A stretch of 64,000 nucleotides of DNA, taken from contig WNNJ02000242.1 in the NCBI GenBank assembly GCA_012934845.2, positions 102,500 through 166,499 of the forward strand. Direction: 5' to 3'. This document shows, in pieces, positions 24,301-39,300 of the stretch. A program made the position numbers and the translations under genes. The notes beneath the pieces were generated by a model, which saw only the letters and a list, made by a program, of their open reading frames with translations, searched no databases and was not told the DNA's origin. The DNA is from Pomphorhynchus laevis (Eukaryota; Acanthocephala; Palaeacanthocephala; Echinorhynchida; Pomphorhynchidae). Every line of letters begins with the position of its first letter. Within the stretch, counting starts at the first letter, position 1.

Positions 24301-27300
24301 CATATATACTTTGGTGTTAGTCATGTCGATTGCTGTAAGTATTTTGTTCTTTTTTAACTGCACTATTCTATAAAATTTACTACGTATGTCGAATCTGACA
24401 GTGATTTATTATATCCAGTTTTTTGTTAATAGCTTTTATCAATCTAAAATAAATGACAAATCATTGAATCACTTAAAAGTTTTATTTTATTAAATTTGGT
24501 AACTCATAAATTTACCACAGATTCAAATTTTTAGAAATTTGAAAATTTTCAATTTTTGTTTTAGTGAACAGACAATTTGAATTCGAGGATGATAATTTAT
24601 ACTCATTTGATATTTCGCTACTATTAACAGCAATTTCAAGTGTATTTGAATTAACACTTTTAGCACAAGGAGGAGGTTCTTACAACAATCTTAAGGTATA
24701 TATTTAATTAATTTTAATTACTTTGCTCGATCCCTCTTTCGAAGTTCTATGATTAAAATGTTTCTATAAAATTTTAATCATTTCACTAAATATGTCAATA
24801 ATTTGATATCACTAGCCTGAGCAAATAGAAATGGCATCTTAATAGTTTAAACTATTAAGATGTCAATCTATTAAACTATCAAATTATATTTAACTATTAA
24901 TTTAAAACTGTATACGAATCCTGCTCATTACAAATAAATCACAAATTAGGAACTTTGTAAAATATAAATTATATATTTTAGAAATAAAGTATTCAAAATT
25001 AATGTTGTAAATTTATTTCATTAGTCCAATTCATTTATTCTATCTAACCCTACATTCACCTATTCACTATCAGATTTAAATGCTCTTTCACATCCTATAA
25101 TTGAAAAGTCTGTCAACTTTGGTTAATCAATCATGCAATATGTAGAGGTTTTTTATTAACGAACCTTAAAATAAAATATGAATTGAAGTATTCTTCGTCG
25201 ATTAGTGGATCATTTTTTATAGAAATAAAATATAGTTTATTTTGTTTCGAAAATGTAAATGTCTTAAAAACTCGATAGACAAATTTTTTATTTAGATAAA
25301 TGGCAATTCAAAATTATAAATTAAAGGCGAGATTAAAAGCGTTAGGATATTAATGAACAATTTGATTACTTTGTAACACGTTTTTATCGTGTACTTACAA
25401 GAAGACGTTTGGTCTTAAGATGATTAATAATATGATTGTATCTTCTTGATCAGGAAGAATTATAGATATTTGTTGAGAATGTTTAAATATTTTGTTAGCA
25501 ACATTGGGTCTGTGTTATATAAAGTCAACAAATACTTGTATAAAGAAAATATACTATGAAAAGTAGCAAAAGCTTGATTTAAAATGCATGCTTTTTTAAA
25601 TTTGAAAAATAAACTAAAGTTAAAACGATATATAAAATTTTAGAATAACTTATTTTTCGCTAATATTTTTCATATTATTAATAAGTTACATCTATCACAA
25701 TTATATATTAAAGATTTATAGTAGTTTTAACTCTTTTGTACTGAAATAAATATCATTTTTCTATGCTTTCTTTATATTTTTCATGTTTCGATGCTTAATA
25801 TATTGTCATCAATATGATAAACTTAATTCGCATATTTAGTTTTGCGGTATTCTAATTTTTGAATTTATCTTTATTAATATCATATTATGATAATATATAA
25901 CTTATATTAATGCGACCTATGTAACTTATATTAATAATATGAATAATATAAGCGAAACATAAGTTATTCTAAAATCGTATATATCGTTTTAACTTTAGCT
26001 TATTTTTCTAATTTAAAAATATGTATATTTTAAACCAAGCTTTGGTTACTTTTCATAATATTTTTTACTTAATCGATTAAACATTCAAATTTCTACACTA
26101 ATTTGTCAATAAAAAATAAATTTTTATTATATTTAATTAATTCAAATTTTGATAAATTGTATACATAATTGTAAAATTTATAATAATAAATTTTACGTAT
26201 ACTATATTTGATAAAACATTTTATATTATAATTTAATTAGCTAATTTTTAATATCATTTTTACCAATTAAAACTTTATACGTTTTCATTAAAAAATTTCG
26301 TCTTTAAATATTTGCAATTTAATTTTAATTGTTTCAATTTTCCAGCTTGTAGCGTCAACGGTGACTTTAATCTGTATGACGTCAGTGTTTAATTCTCAGT
26401 CTATTGTGACTAAGTTTTGTCATTGGATTGATGATATTAATGGTAAATTCTTGTTCCGTATTGGTGAAATGATATTCATTGGATATTTAGACGACTTTAT
26501 AACTGCGGTATTCGAATCTATTTGCTTTGCTATTAAGCAATGTCATAAAATGCCGAAACAAAGTAGCAATCATGTGCTCGCTAATGAATTATTATCAAGG
26601 TGGGATAGATTTACGAATTCGACAATACAGTCTCAGGTATTATTAATTTTATCTTGATAGTGTTACAAATGACGGTATCATAAAGAACCGTCTGTGATGA
26701 AAATGTCGTCACTAATAAAGTGTATCTACTTTATGCTTTTTGAAATTAGATAGCTATGAGATTGTTATTAGAAATATACCTTGTATGTTTGGTTAAGGTA
26801 TCAAACAATATCTAATTTATAAGCTGATAATTATTTTTAAAAAAATATTTTTGTTATTTTTTAGATAATTGATAAACATTAAATGTTGAAATAAAAATAT
26901 TAATTTATAATTAATATAATATTTATTGATATTAATTAATATAATATTTGTAATATTAATTAATATAATATAATATTTTTTAGATATTAATTCTAATATT
27001 ATAATATAATAATATATTTACTCTTAAATATTAATTAAAAATGTTTAATTTAACTTTTTTGATATTTCGCTAGTAACCATTAGCATCTTCAGAAATTAAA
27101 AACATCTTCAAAAATTAGTTTTTAAGTAGTTACTAGCGAAATATCAAAATAATTTTGTCTTTCAATTTTACTTGATCGTTCTTGAATATTTTAAAATACA
27201 GATCAGGATGGATATATTTCTACTTTTTAATTTAGTATTGCGTAATATTCATTCCTTTCTTTAATTTTGTCGTCAAACATATTTTTTTGAATATGCGTGA

Positions 27301-30300
27301 ACTTTATTTTAACAAAATAATGTGTGTTTATTTTTAACGTAAAAAAACGTTAATAACAGGGTATTTCAGAGAAATATTAACTGTACAAAAGCCATCACCA
27401 GCAGATCACGAAACCAGTAGTTTCGTGATCTGACATTAGGACAATCATTTTTTAATTATAAATTTAAGTAACTAAGGGGTTACCCTACTTTAAAGAAGCA
27501 ACTCAAAATAATAGTTTTATTATTAGACTGTGGATAAAGGAAATTAATTGGTTTATCACTAAATAGATTTATTTCGTAAATCCGAAGCCTGGGTTTATGT
27601 GTGTATTATCTAAAATCCACAAACCCGGACATACTGACCGACTAATAATAGCAACATACACCTGTTCATCTTTAAATTCATATTCCTGTTCAAGTTAACG
27701 GTTTATCAGCGGTTAATCTTCTTGCTCCAGTGCTTTCGAAGTTGTGTTTGAGAAAATGGGAATCAACACATTTAAAATATATGAATGAAATACATGCCTG
27801 GTATGCCGATCGCTCATGCATTCTTTTGATAAAACCATTAGACCCAGATTGCATCTTGGATAGAGTTAATAACGCCGATAAAAATATTGATTTGACCTTA
27901 ACGAAATATGGTCTGCTGTATTTCCTTGATGTAAATATAATTAGATATTCTACTGACATTGTAGAAACTAATGTTTTACAAAATATTAACAAGCATCCTA
28001 ATATTATAGATTACAGAAGTAACATTCCTAAAAAGTAGAAGTTTTTTGCAGTTTCTTTACTTTTTTGAGAGCGAAGGCCATTTGTTCTAATAGTTATTTG
28101 ATGGTGGAAATAGGTGATATGATCTGAAGAAATCTGTTAAAAAGTGGATTTCATACTTTGGCTATTTAAATGTCTTATTTCAAAGAGAACGAAGTTACTA
28201 GTATACTTATAGGAAATCAACTTGCCACAAATTCTAGCTAATATATAGCTGGAATTTGCATTATCGAGTTACGCTTTGAAGCACCGATGTTATCTTTGTA
28301 CACCCAACATTGTGTACGTGTTTTAAGATAAGATAAAGATTTTCTTTAGTTGTTATATGACAACTAAAAATAAAATAAAAAGAAACTTGTATCAAAAATA
28401 CATGAAGAAAAAGTGAGTTAACCTGTCACGAATAAAGTCTTCATTAATCTTTAAGGCCCCAGGTCCTGCGGGATCTGATCCCCCCAGCCAATCCAACACG
28501 CCGCTCTTCGACTAAACCACCCGGGGTATTTCACCCACCCCGAGCTTAAGAAATCTTAGTCTTTGTTCTAGGGGACGTCCTCTTGAAAGAAGACCAATCC
28601 CGGGATAACTCAAGTACCCCCAGAGGCGCACTTGAGTTTTCTCTTTTAATGACAATGTATTATAAAATCTTATTCGAGAGAGAACAGCGTTATGCCTAGA
28701 CTTGTAGGACTTCAACTAGAGACAATATAACTAGCTGTACTTTATGCAAAAAGGTAATAATAAATTGATGCTTAGTAATAAATCCGATATTGATTTAATT
28801 ACAAATATTTTGTAATTGTAGTTTATAGTTATTTATAGTTATATTATTTAATTTTATCTACTGTTTTTTTTATCAAATTTGTTTTAAATTATATTTCTTA
28901 TCAATCCTACTGTTTATTATCAATTTTGTTTTGAATAGTATTTGTTTTGTCATTTTTGTTCATTTTGGTTCTCATTGTGAATTGCGGTTTGATGTTTCGA
29001 TGGAAACAGGGTCTACTAATCGTTTTAACTTCTGCGATATTGTAATCATAAAATACAGGATAGATATTTTATACAGTTAGCTGTCAAAAATTCGTTCACC
29101 CCTATCAAACCTTATATGATTTCAGGAATGATCTATAACATCCTCTGATCTAATTTCTTTTTTAACATAATATTTATGTTGACCAATACGTTTTGATAAA
29201 CTATGCCCCGACTGGCCTATAAACACTCTATCACAATCATCACAAGCTATTTGATATACAATACCTTCCTTATTGTAAAGTGGTTTTTGTTTAAATATAT
29301 TTTTAATTTTTGGTATTTTTCTTTTATCAACAACTAATCGTTTGAACTTCTATGATATGGTAATCATCATAAAACTAATTTTTCAAAACTGTTGGATATA
29401 ATTTTATCCTGGTGATGATAACAATTAGCTATCAAAAATTCGAGTTCAATAAAACTTTTATTTACTTTTTCCTTTGATCAGTTAGTATTTTTATTTTTAT
29501 TGATGACGACATTTATGTATTCATCATTCGAGCATGTAAATCGGTTCCAGTGAAGTTTATATTAATAATTTTTGTTCAACTTCATATCTGTCATTATCTG
29601 ACCAATCCAAAAATTTGTCGATATTTTCAATCTTCGAATTATTTAAAATTTGATTCGATTGTGATATAATTTACATCATTGTTTATATTATCGAGTAAGT
29701 TTTGAACATCTTCGTCATTTTGACCTCTGGCATATATAATGTCGGCCGAATTCATGTCCATCCAAAACTTCGTTTTCGCATCTCCAACGTATTTTTACGT
29801 ACAATCTCCACAGTCCGTAAAATATACTGAGTCTCACTATCACAGTTACGATTTCCTTTTATATTGTAGACTGTTCGTATTTTTCATATGTACACAATTT
29901 AAGCATCTGATTTAAAAAAAAACTAGAGACAGTTAAATTTTTGTTTCCCAATCGAAATATACTTTTCTTTGTATGTTCTTTAGAGCCGGATGAAAAGGTA
30001 TAGTCACTTTACTTTTAGCAATATCAGTGTCCAATAATTTCCGGGTCTTAAGGGGGCGTTATCTATCGTGTTTTACACTTTTAGTAATTGGTGGTAGATT
30101 TGACTGTTGCTATATTCCTTAGCTTTCAATAACATCTTTATATGCTGTGCTTTAAACTCAGATAGCTGGTTTGTGCTAAACTCAGATAGCTGGTTTGTGC
30201 TAAACTCAGATAGCTGGTTTGTGCTACATATTATTTGTATTTGTATCTCAATATATTGTATTATTTGTATATATAGATATAAATTCTTAGGTTATAAACG

Positions 30301-33300
30301 AGCAAAGTTTTTGTTTTTGATTTTTGCGAGCTGCTTGCATGTAGAAGTGAGGGTTTTTCATTGTTCGGTAAATTGTCGTTTGTAATTAATGTTTTTTATC
30401 TCGTAAAATTTTTGTGTCATGGAAGAAAATTCATTATTCATTCCTGATTCCTGTAATGTAAAAATTAACAGGAATTAGAAATTAGGTAAACGGGAAACAA
30501 ACATAATTGCGGAACATTTAAAAAAAATTTCCAATATTTTTTTTGAAATTTATGTGCTTTACTTCTTTAGGCATCGTTCTTGCTATGGATAGGCATTAAT
30601 TACATTCAATTAAGTAGCATTGAACTGATCAAAAGATTGTTTGCTTCGCCAGTTGATTTATATCGTTTTGGAAAATTGGCAACTCGTTTTTGTGCCTTCC
30701 ATATTGCATGTGAATGTTTTAAGCAACTAGCCGACACAGTAAGATATTTACTTTTTGTAATTTCTTCACTGATTATGCAATTTATAAAAACGGCAGTAAT
30801 TTATTAATTTGCATTTTTCTAGGAGATAAAATATAAAATAGTATTTTCGATTTATGAATATATGCTACATTGCTTATTAAATAAATAATTAATTTTTAAT
30901 TAAAATTAATTGTTAATATTTTTTTTTATTTTTAAATAATTTATTACCATATGTTAATAATTCATATAGTGAATTATGATCATTCATCAATTCATTCTTA
31001 TCAGGTTCCAGCGATCTAAATTATACGATTAGAAGCGTATTGTAGCTGTAATAATAAATATATAATTTATAACAATTTATATATAAATTATAGGAATTTA
31101 CATATTTTATATATTAATAATTATGTATAATTAATCATATTTTATAATTATTAATATGTATATAAATAATTTTATATATTTTTAATTATATATTTTAATA
31201 GAATTTACACCAACAGTTCTACAATTAAATGTCTGGTTTGTCACATCTGCATATTAAAACACGATTTGTTAAGTTTATTTTTTATAATTTAAAATGTAAC
31301 ATGCAACATTATTGATGCAAAATAAATAAATATTTATTAATAATTGAAAAATAATAATTACAAAATATCAATTTAAATAATTTTTAAATGAATTTTTTAG
31401 AAACGCAAGTATTTTTAATTTCAAAATTGTTTTTACAAGTTTTTAAATCGACAGTTCAATGATAGGATGTATTTAAATGAACAATTTTAATTCTTATACT
31501 GATGAGAAGATGCTGCCCGGTAGTACTATACTTCAACTCACAATGTTCTGCTCCTTTAAAATTATAAGTGTGTCTACTTTAAAGGATGTTTTTGAAGTTG
31601 ATTTCATTTATTTTGCTTAATGATTTAATTGCAAAAGTTAATCAGATCAAAGGCTGAGTTAGTTGTTATATTTTGTCAAAGCTTTCGCCGCGTTACGGCT
31701 TCGTTAGTGGCTCTTTGTGTGTTTAAGCTGTATAACTTATTTTGTTTAACAATTTAAACACACAACGATCCACTGACGAAGCTGTAACACGGCGAAAGCT
31801 TAGGAATATTCAATAACTAACTTACCTTTTGATCTGATTAACTTTTGCATATTAACCACATGAAGATGAGAGATATGCAGACATTTAATTCTAATGATTT
31901 CATTGATCGATTATTTAAATGATCGATTATTTAATTGATCGACCATTTAAATGATCGATTATTTTTGTGATAGATTAAGCAAAATAATTCTATAAATTAG
32001 TGATATAAAACATTAATTTCGATCCTGCGATCGATTGTTCTTACGATCGATTTATTGAAATCAAATATTTAAAACAACTAATGTAAATCATACAACTATC
32101 TAAGACAGACTGGAATTTTTTAACAGAAGCAATCAATTATATTATCAGTTTTGATTTGTCTGTTTTTTATTGTATAAAAATATATTTTGTTTATAAGATG
32201 CAATTTATGTTTTCCGTTTTATTTTTAGTAAAAACAGCGTTGTTTTAATATCTATAAATGTTGGAATATTAAATATTAAAATGATATAATAAAGTATTTT
32301 TTAAATAATCAATATTCCGACAGCTGCCTAAAGTTTATTATTGCTGCCAAAAGTTTGAATTTCATCACATTCGTTTGCTAAAAATTAAAATTATAAAAAG
32401 AGTTTACATCTTGCTTTTGTATTTTGGCAAAAATATCCAATTCATGATTTAAAATTTGGATCATGTTTGAAATTTTCCCTAAAAATATACGATATATTTA
32501 ATATCCTATTTGCTATTTAAAAAACATGTCTCTACAATGCCTTTAGAATTTATATTTCATATTATTTATAAATAAAACAACTATTATGTTATATATCAGT
32601 GTTGCCAAACAACTTTGCTTTGCGATATGTACAATTTCCATATATCACCTAACATGGATATATGACTTGTCTCAAATATCCATATTTATTCACCTGTGAT
32701 GCGTCCCATATTATTTATAAACCGAAATGAGTAGAAATATATGTTTATATATATTTTCAAAAATTTTTCCGCGGAGAAATTTTGAACATGATCCAAAAAT
32801 TTTAAACCCATTGTAATAAATATGTAAGTATTATTTACTTTTCACATAAATGATCTAAAAGTTTTATAGAAGGAAATCGACCTCTTACTTTTTAATGATT
32901 CATGCTCTTCGAATATTCAGTGTGATAAAATGCTTAAATGTAATAAAGTGCAGATTCACCATGAATTTTACTGTTTGAGAATTTGTGTACTCTAACATTA
33001 AGGTACTCTGAACCCTAATTTCGAGATTGTGTCTATTTGCATTTTTTCACGAGTAGAAAGCGCATTAATTATTAATTTCAAACCGTAATTAAATTGTAAT
33101 ATCCGATCGATGTTTAAATCGCTTCTGATATGAATAATATTTTCGTGATATAAAAATGGTACCATTCAGCATCAGAACTTGAATATGTTAAAGTTCAGTA
33201 TTTTATCACAAATGATATTACTATGTGCAAATTATGATTTGTTTTAAGGATGTTCCTTTTTGTTATTCTACTATGTTTACCTCGATCAATCACGCATGCC

Positions 33301-36300
33301 TTGCCGAGAATCACGTTAGACAGTTTGTAAAATTAAAATCAACATCAGACTATAGTAATTTGATGCTTATCCGTCAAGCTATAATAGAATACGGAAATGC
33401 GATTTGGTTTGACCAGGTAACACTTGAATCTGATTACAACTGAAACTATGATTTTACTTATTTACTAGAATTTCATTCTAAAAGTAAACTGTCCATTATA
33501 CATTATCAAAGATTTTTAGCTTAAATTATAGATTATATATATTTTTATAAATTTAGTTAAAATTTCCTCAATCTCTAATTTCATTTTCAATATTTATTAA
33601 GACCTTTTTTGATCTTTTAGCATCGATAGAGTGCTGTTGCACCATATAAATTATCGCTTACTACAATATGGTAATTGTAATTACCTTTTGTAATTGTAGC
33701 TTTGACATAATCCTTCATACAGTAACATTATCGATAGATTTTAATTGTTATTGAACTGAGACAAATTTTAAAATGTTGTACCTATCAATTTAACAATATT
33801 TTGATTAATTTTAATTTATAAATTATAATTTATATTTTTTGAAGTTGTAATCATTTTATTACATTCTTTTGATTCAATTTGATCTGTTAATGGTTGGTTT
33901 TTATCTAATAATTAGCTTATTTCCTTAGCTTATCAGCCTTCAAGATCAAACATTTCGAATGTTATAAAATAATATTTTGAATATTGTAATTGTTTATTTG
34001 ACATAATCGTTCATATAGTAACATTATCAGTAGATTTAAATTGTTATTCTTTAATTGATAATTGATTTAATCACATTCTTTTGATTCAATTTGATCTGTT
34101 AATTGTTTATTTTATCTAATAATTATATCTTGTTAGCTTTCTAGCCTTCAAGATCAGACATTTAGCTGTCAGAAACAGTACTTTCAATGTAGACGTGATT
34201 TACTCTCTATAGCAATGAATTTATACAATTCAATCAGTAGTATTGAAGACACTGAAACCTATGATTGTAATGCGTTCGACAACCAGGTGAATTAAACTAA
34301 ATTTACACTTTATGTAAATGCATTTTAGCCATTGAGATTTTTAATATTTGCAATATTTAGCGTTTATTTGACGGCAATTATATCAATCAATTTTTTGTGA
34401 TTTAGTTGCTGTTGAGTTGCTTTTTCGACAATCTAAATTTGTTATACAGGCATGTACAGGCGATGATGTGTACTATGTTTGATGCTGATATTCACAGTGT
34501 GAGCATCGTTGATAGGTAATGAATTCACTATTTAATTCGAAGTATTAGATTTCGTTGGTGTTGATATTTATCATATATTTCCTTTTACAAACAAATACGA
34601 TCATCATTTTTCGAATTCAACCAGACATCAAAAAATATCTTAAATCAAACTTTCAAATGCGGTAAATCATGTTAATATTTATCATATATTTCCTTTTACA
34701 AACAAATACGATCATCATTTTTCGAATTCAACCAGACATCATTATTACATCAAAATTTCAAATGCAGTACATCATTAAGACATTTGCCCGATGAAAAATA
34801 CATTGACGATGAAAAATTTAATTAATTATCAAACATGAATTTTCTTAAACTATAAATTGATTCTAATTACGTTCGTTATTATTTTTTGATAGCAAAAATA
34901 CGAAATAACTTTTAGATTAAAATAGCACTTTAAAAAAATAACATTGCATCACATTAAACATCATGTGTAGCGTTCTTCGTTTGTTATTGGAACTGACTTC
35001 TGATATGTTTTTTTATTTGGGATCAAGCATTGTAGTGTAAAAATGTGATTAGAAACTTACGAGAATGTTCACTCGCCCATTTTTTATTTTGTCCACAAAA
35101 TTATTAATTTTGTCCTAAGACAGATTGTCACAAAAGTCAAATTATTGAAATTAATAATTAAAAAATTAATAATTAATAATTTAATAGTTAATAAAATTAG
35201 AAAATTATTAATATTATAATTAATAATCTTGTCCTGATGATGATATTTCACTCTCTCCACTAATTAAATATAAAAAGGAATTAATTCTTCCAATATTTCA
35301 CCTACCATTTTATAGTAAATATAAAATGTAAATAGTATAATATAAATAGTCAGTATATTCTTGGTTAAATAATACATACAATGTTCTTGAAAATCTATAC
35401 AAATGATAGTCGAAATATTGGAAGAATTATTTATTTATTTTGTTTCAATGCTGGATAGGACCTTTTCTCTCAATAATTAAATTTGCAGGATGTTAAATAA
35501 ATTGCATTTCATTAAATCTAATGAAAAATAAATTCAAAAATAAATTTTCAAAGAATTAAGATGCAAAGTTGTGATGGTTACCTTTTTGTAATTGGCAAAC
35601 TGTTTTTTATCTAAACCTTATCTTAAATTATCTAACTTTTCTACCGTCTGCTAATTTTTGCGAAATAAAGAAAACAATTACCGTAACTATCTACATACAA
35701 CGTTTCAGCTGTCTTAATAAGTTTTTTCTAGACAATACAGACAGATCGCATTTATTGACTTTTGCACGAATGGATATCTGCAAACAGGGTAAGTTGATTA
35801 TTTATCTTATCAATCGGATTGATCCTCGGATTAAAAGGAAATTGACACATTAGTTTAATTTATTTTAATTAACGAGATCGTTGTTTCTGTTTGTTATCCA
35901 AAAATTTCTGAATGCGTGGCTCAACTTCGATTATGCCATTAGTTTTATTTGATTTCCGGGTTGAAGTCTGCTTCTCAACTTCGTTATCAATAAGTCAAAA
36001 TAAACTGTTGGAAGATGCAAAGTATAATGGAGCACTAGCCTTGATATATACTTTAATACATTATATACGCTCCATTATACTTTAATACGCAATAATATTT
36101 TAAAGACAATAAATCAGGTAATTTATTGGTCTCAAAGATTGTTATGACCTTGATCTTTGGGCTATCAGATAATTCGTCATTTAACATAGTAAATATTAAC
36201 AAGATTATTGGGACAAGATGTTTGATTAAACTCATTAAAGGCTCGCGCCGTTTGTGCATAACCAATTTTATTTCAATCAATCTTGTGTATTTTGAAGCAG

Positions 36301-39300
36301 TCATTTAACAATCCAAAGTTGTTAGTTGTTTTGTTAATAACTAGATCTTTGTTAATCTTTCTAATCTTTATTAGATTCAAACTTTTTGCAAAATAATAAA
36401 TCATCACGATTTATTATTCATCACGAATATTACCAAATGACTCAGGTTAGTGACATCCGTTGATTCGTCCAGCTATAAACTAACTCGTAATGCAATGTTC
36501 TTGCTTCTATTTTCAACTTCATCTTGTGTTAGGACGTCGTCACTCATCTCAATTATTTTTATGCCATGGCATCGTTTGATTTACGGAATATCTTCGAGTC
36601 TTACAAATTTGAATCCTCAGAGCGTTCCCCATTAGTGTCGAATTATGCATTTCCTCTTCTTTTATCTCTTCACAGCATCGGAATGAGTCAGTAACTTGAA
36701 TAGTCACAAACTTTCATTGGAAAGAATCTCATGTATTGAGCTTTGATAAAAAACCTTTTTCAAAAACCTTTGCGAAACCGTAATTTACTAATTCGTCTTT
36801 CCGGCCTCTCTTCTTTCTTGACATCATGATGATAAGCACAATCTGAAATTATTAATTTGAGAGAAAATATATAAATGAAATAAAATATATTTTTCTAAAT
36901 TAGTCTAAAATTATTTACACAAGAATCTGCAAGTTTGTCAAGAGGAGGTTTACGTTTTCCAGAGGTTACTCACTTTGTGGTTACCACCAGGATAATTTTC
37001 TGATAGTTACCCACCTGGTGTGGAACATGACCCATAGGTTAAGAAACAGTTGTTTATAGCGTATATACATGGATTCACGACAATGTGTGAATTCAAGCTG
37101 AAGTTTTTTGGATTTACTATTTGTAGGTTTTGTGCTTTAATTCAATAGATATGAATGAATGCTTTTAGTTGTTTACAAATTCCTTCTTTATATGTGATCG
37201 AATAGCTGCGCAATATACATTTTTTGATTAATTTTCATTTCGTGTGAGATTTATTTGTCAGTCCGACGTCTATAGATGCAGAGGCTTTTTACTGATAATT
37301 ATTAATTTATAATTATATGTTAATAAAATATAAGTTAATGGCTTATTTGCTTCTAATTTTTATACATTCGTGATAAAAATTAAATCTCTTAATTGAATTT
37401 AAGAGATATCGACAATACTCAAGAACATCTCGAGCGATTTGGAGAATTCTGTCCGAACCTCAAGACTCTTAACATACAAGAGGTACAATTTATAATTTAT
37501 ATCTTATATAAATTAAAGATTTGTATAAGAAAAGTCTACCAAATTTATTAAAAATATTTTATTAAATCGTAATTTTATCTTAATAGCATATTAATATTTC
37601 TAAATTATAATATTTTAATATATTACATCGGGTATACGACATGTAAATTAGTCCAGATAATTAGACAGCATAAATACCAGGGTATCGCCATCCACAAGCA
37701 GATGTTATAAGTGCACATTAAATATAAATATACCGACGATATAAAAAACAGCTTCGAAATCATATTCAAATCTGATTCAACCCAACAACTTCGAACCGCT
37801 GAAGCTTTACTAATTCGCGTACTACACCCTGTCATAAATATCAAATACGCAGATATGGAGAGCTCCTAAAGACTCTATGTGTCTTAATAAAATTTCCTAA
37901 TTCGGAAAATGTTTATCTTTTATTATTTTTGTAATATTTTATAATTTTGAAACTGTAATTTTAATTTCAGATGTCCCTGACGATGACTAATATTGTTAGT
38001 CGAAAATTTAGATCGCAAAAACAAGTCTTTATGTTTGTAATTTGTAAATTATATTCAAGAATGATGTTGGCTAAACTAAATATGGGCAAAAAGATTTATT
38101 TAATAATATGGTAAAATATACTAAGGTCATGACATTATGCACTTAGTGAAATGCACTAAGAGAATTATTGCACTGAGAGAATTATTACTGATAGAATTGA
38201 GCTAATTTAAACTATATAAAAATTGTATGGAACACAGCTATACAATCAAAATTGACTCTGCAAAGATTGAGTTGGTTTAACCTAAAATGTAATTTTAATT
38301 TTTTAAATTTAATTTTTAAAGAAATATTGCTTTTTAAGTTAATCATACAATTATATTTAATTAAAATTTTAATTTAAAGTTTTTATCAAATTATTTATTT
38401 TTATTTAAATATTTTAAGTTAAACATACAATGAAAATTTAGATCGCAAAAACAAGTCTTTATGTTTGTAATTTGTAAATTATATTCAAGAATGATGTTGG
38501 CTAAACTAAATATGGGCAAAAAGATTTATATAATAATATGGTAAAATATACTCAGGTCATGATTTAAATGAAAGATGACATTACGTTCCTGAACTATATA
38601 TATTACATTGTTAATTCACTTATGCATAATCAATTACTAAGTAATTGATTACTAAGTGCAAATATTAAAAAAATATAGATATAATTTATTATCTAATATT
38701 AAACTTATAAACATTTCAAAAATAAAATATTTAATTTATATATTTTAAGTTTGATAATTTTGTATTTTTATATTTAATTTAATATTAAATAATATATTTT
38801 AAGTTAATCATACAATTATATTTAATTAAAATTTTAATTTAAAGTTTTTATCAAATTATTTATTTTTATTTAAATATTTTAAGTTAAACATACAATGAAA
38901 ATTTAGATCGCAAAAACAAGTCTTTATGTTTGTAATTTGTAAATTATATTCAAGAATGATGTTGGCTAAACTAAATATGGGCAAAAAGATTTATATAATA
39001 ATATGGTAAAATATACTCAGGTCATGATTTAAATGAAAGATGACATTACGTTCCTGAACTATATATATTACATTGTTAATTCACTTATGCATAATCAATT
39101 ACTAAGTAATTGATTACTAAGTGCAAATATTAAAAAAATATAGATATAATTTATTATCTAATATTAAACTTATAAACATTTCAAAAATAAAATATTTAAT
39201 TTATATATTTTAAGTTTGATAATTTTGTATTTTTATATTTAATTTAATATTAAATAATATATTTTAAGTTAATCATACAATTATATTTAATTAAAATTTT

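Noticed and set aside
35232-35430. Hammerhead at CTGATGATGATATTTCAC and GTCGAAATATTGG
   Set aside because: The two halves are about 175 bp apart without a pairing stem II. The GAAATATTGGAAGAATT inverted words suggest only a decayed palindromic element.
37623-37844. 73-codon minus-strand frame
   Set aside because: It is the antisense shadow of the plus-strand GIY-YIG remnant, which has recognisable motifs.
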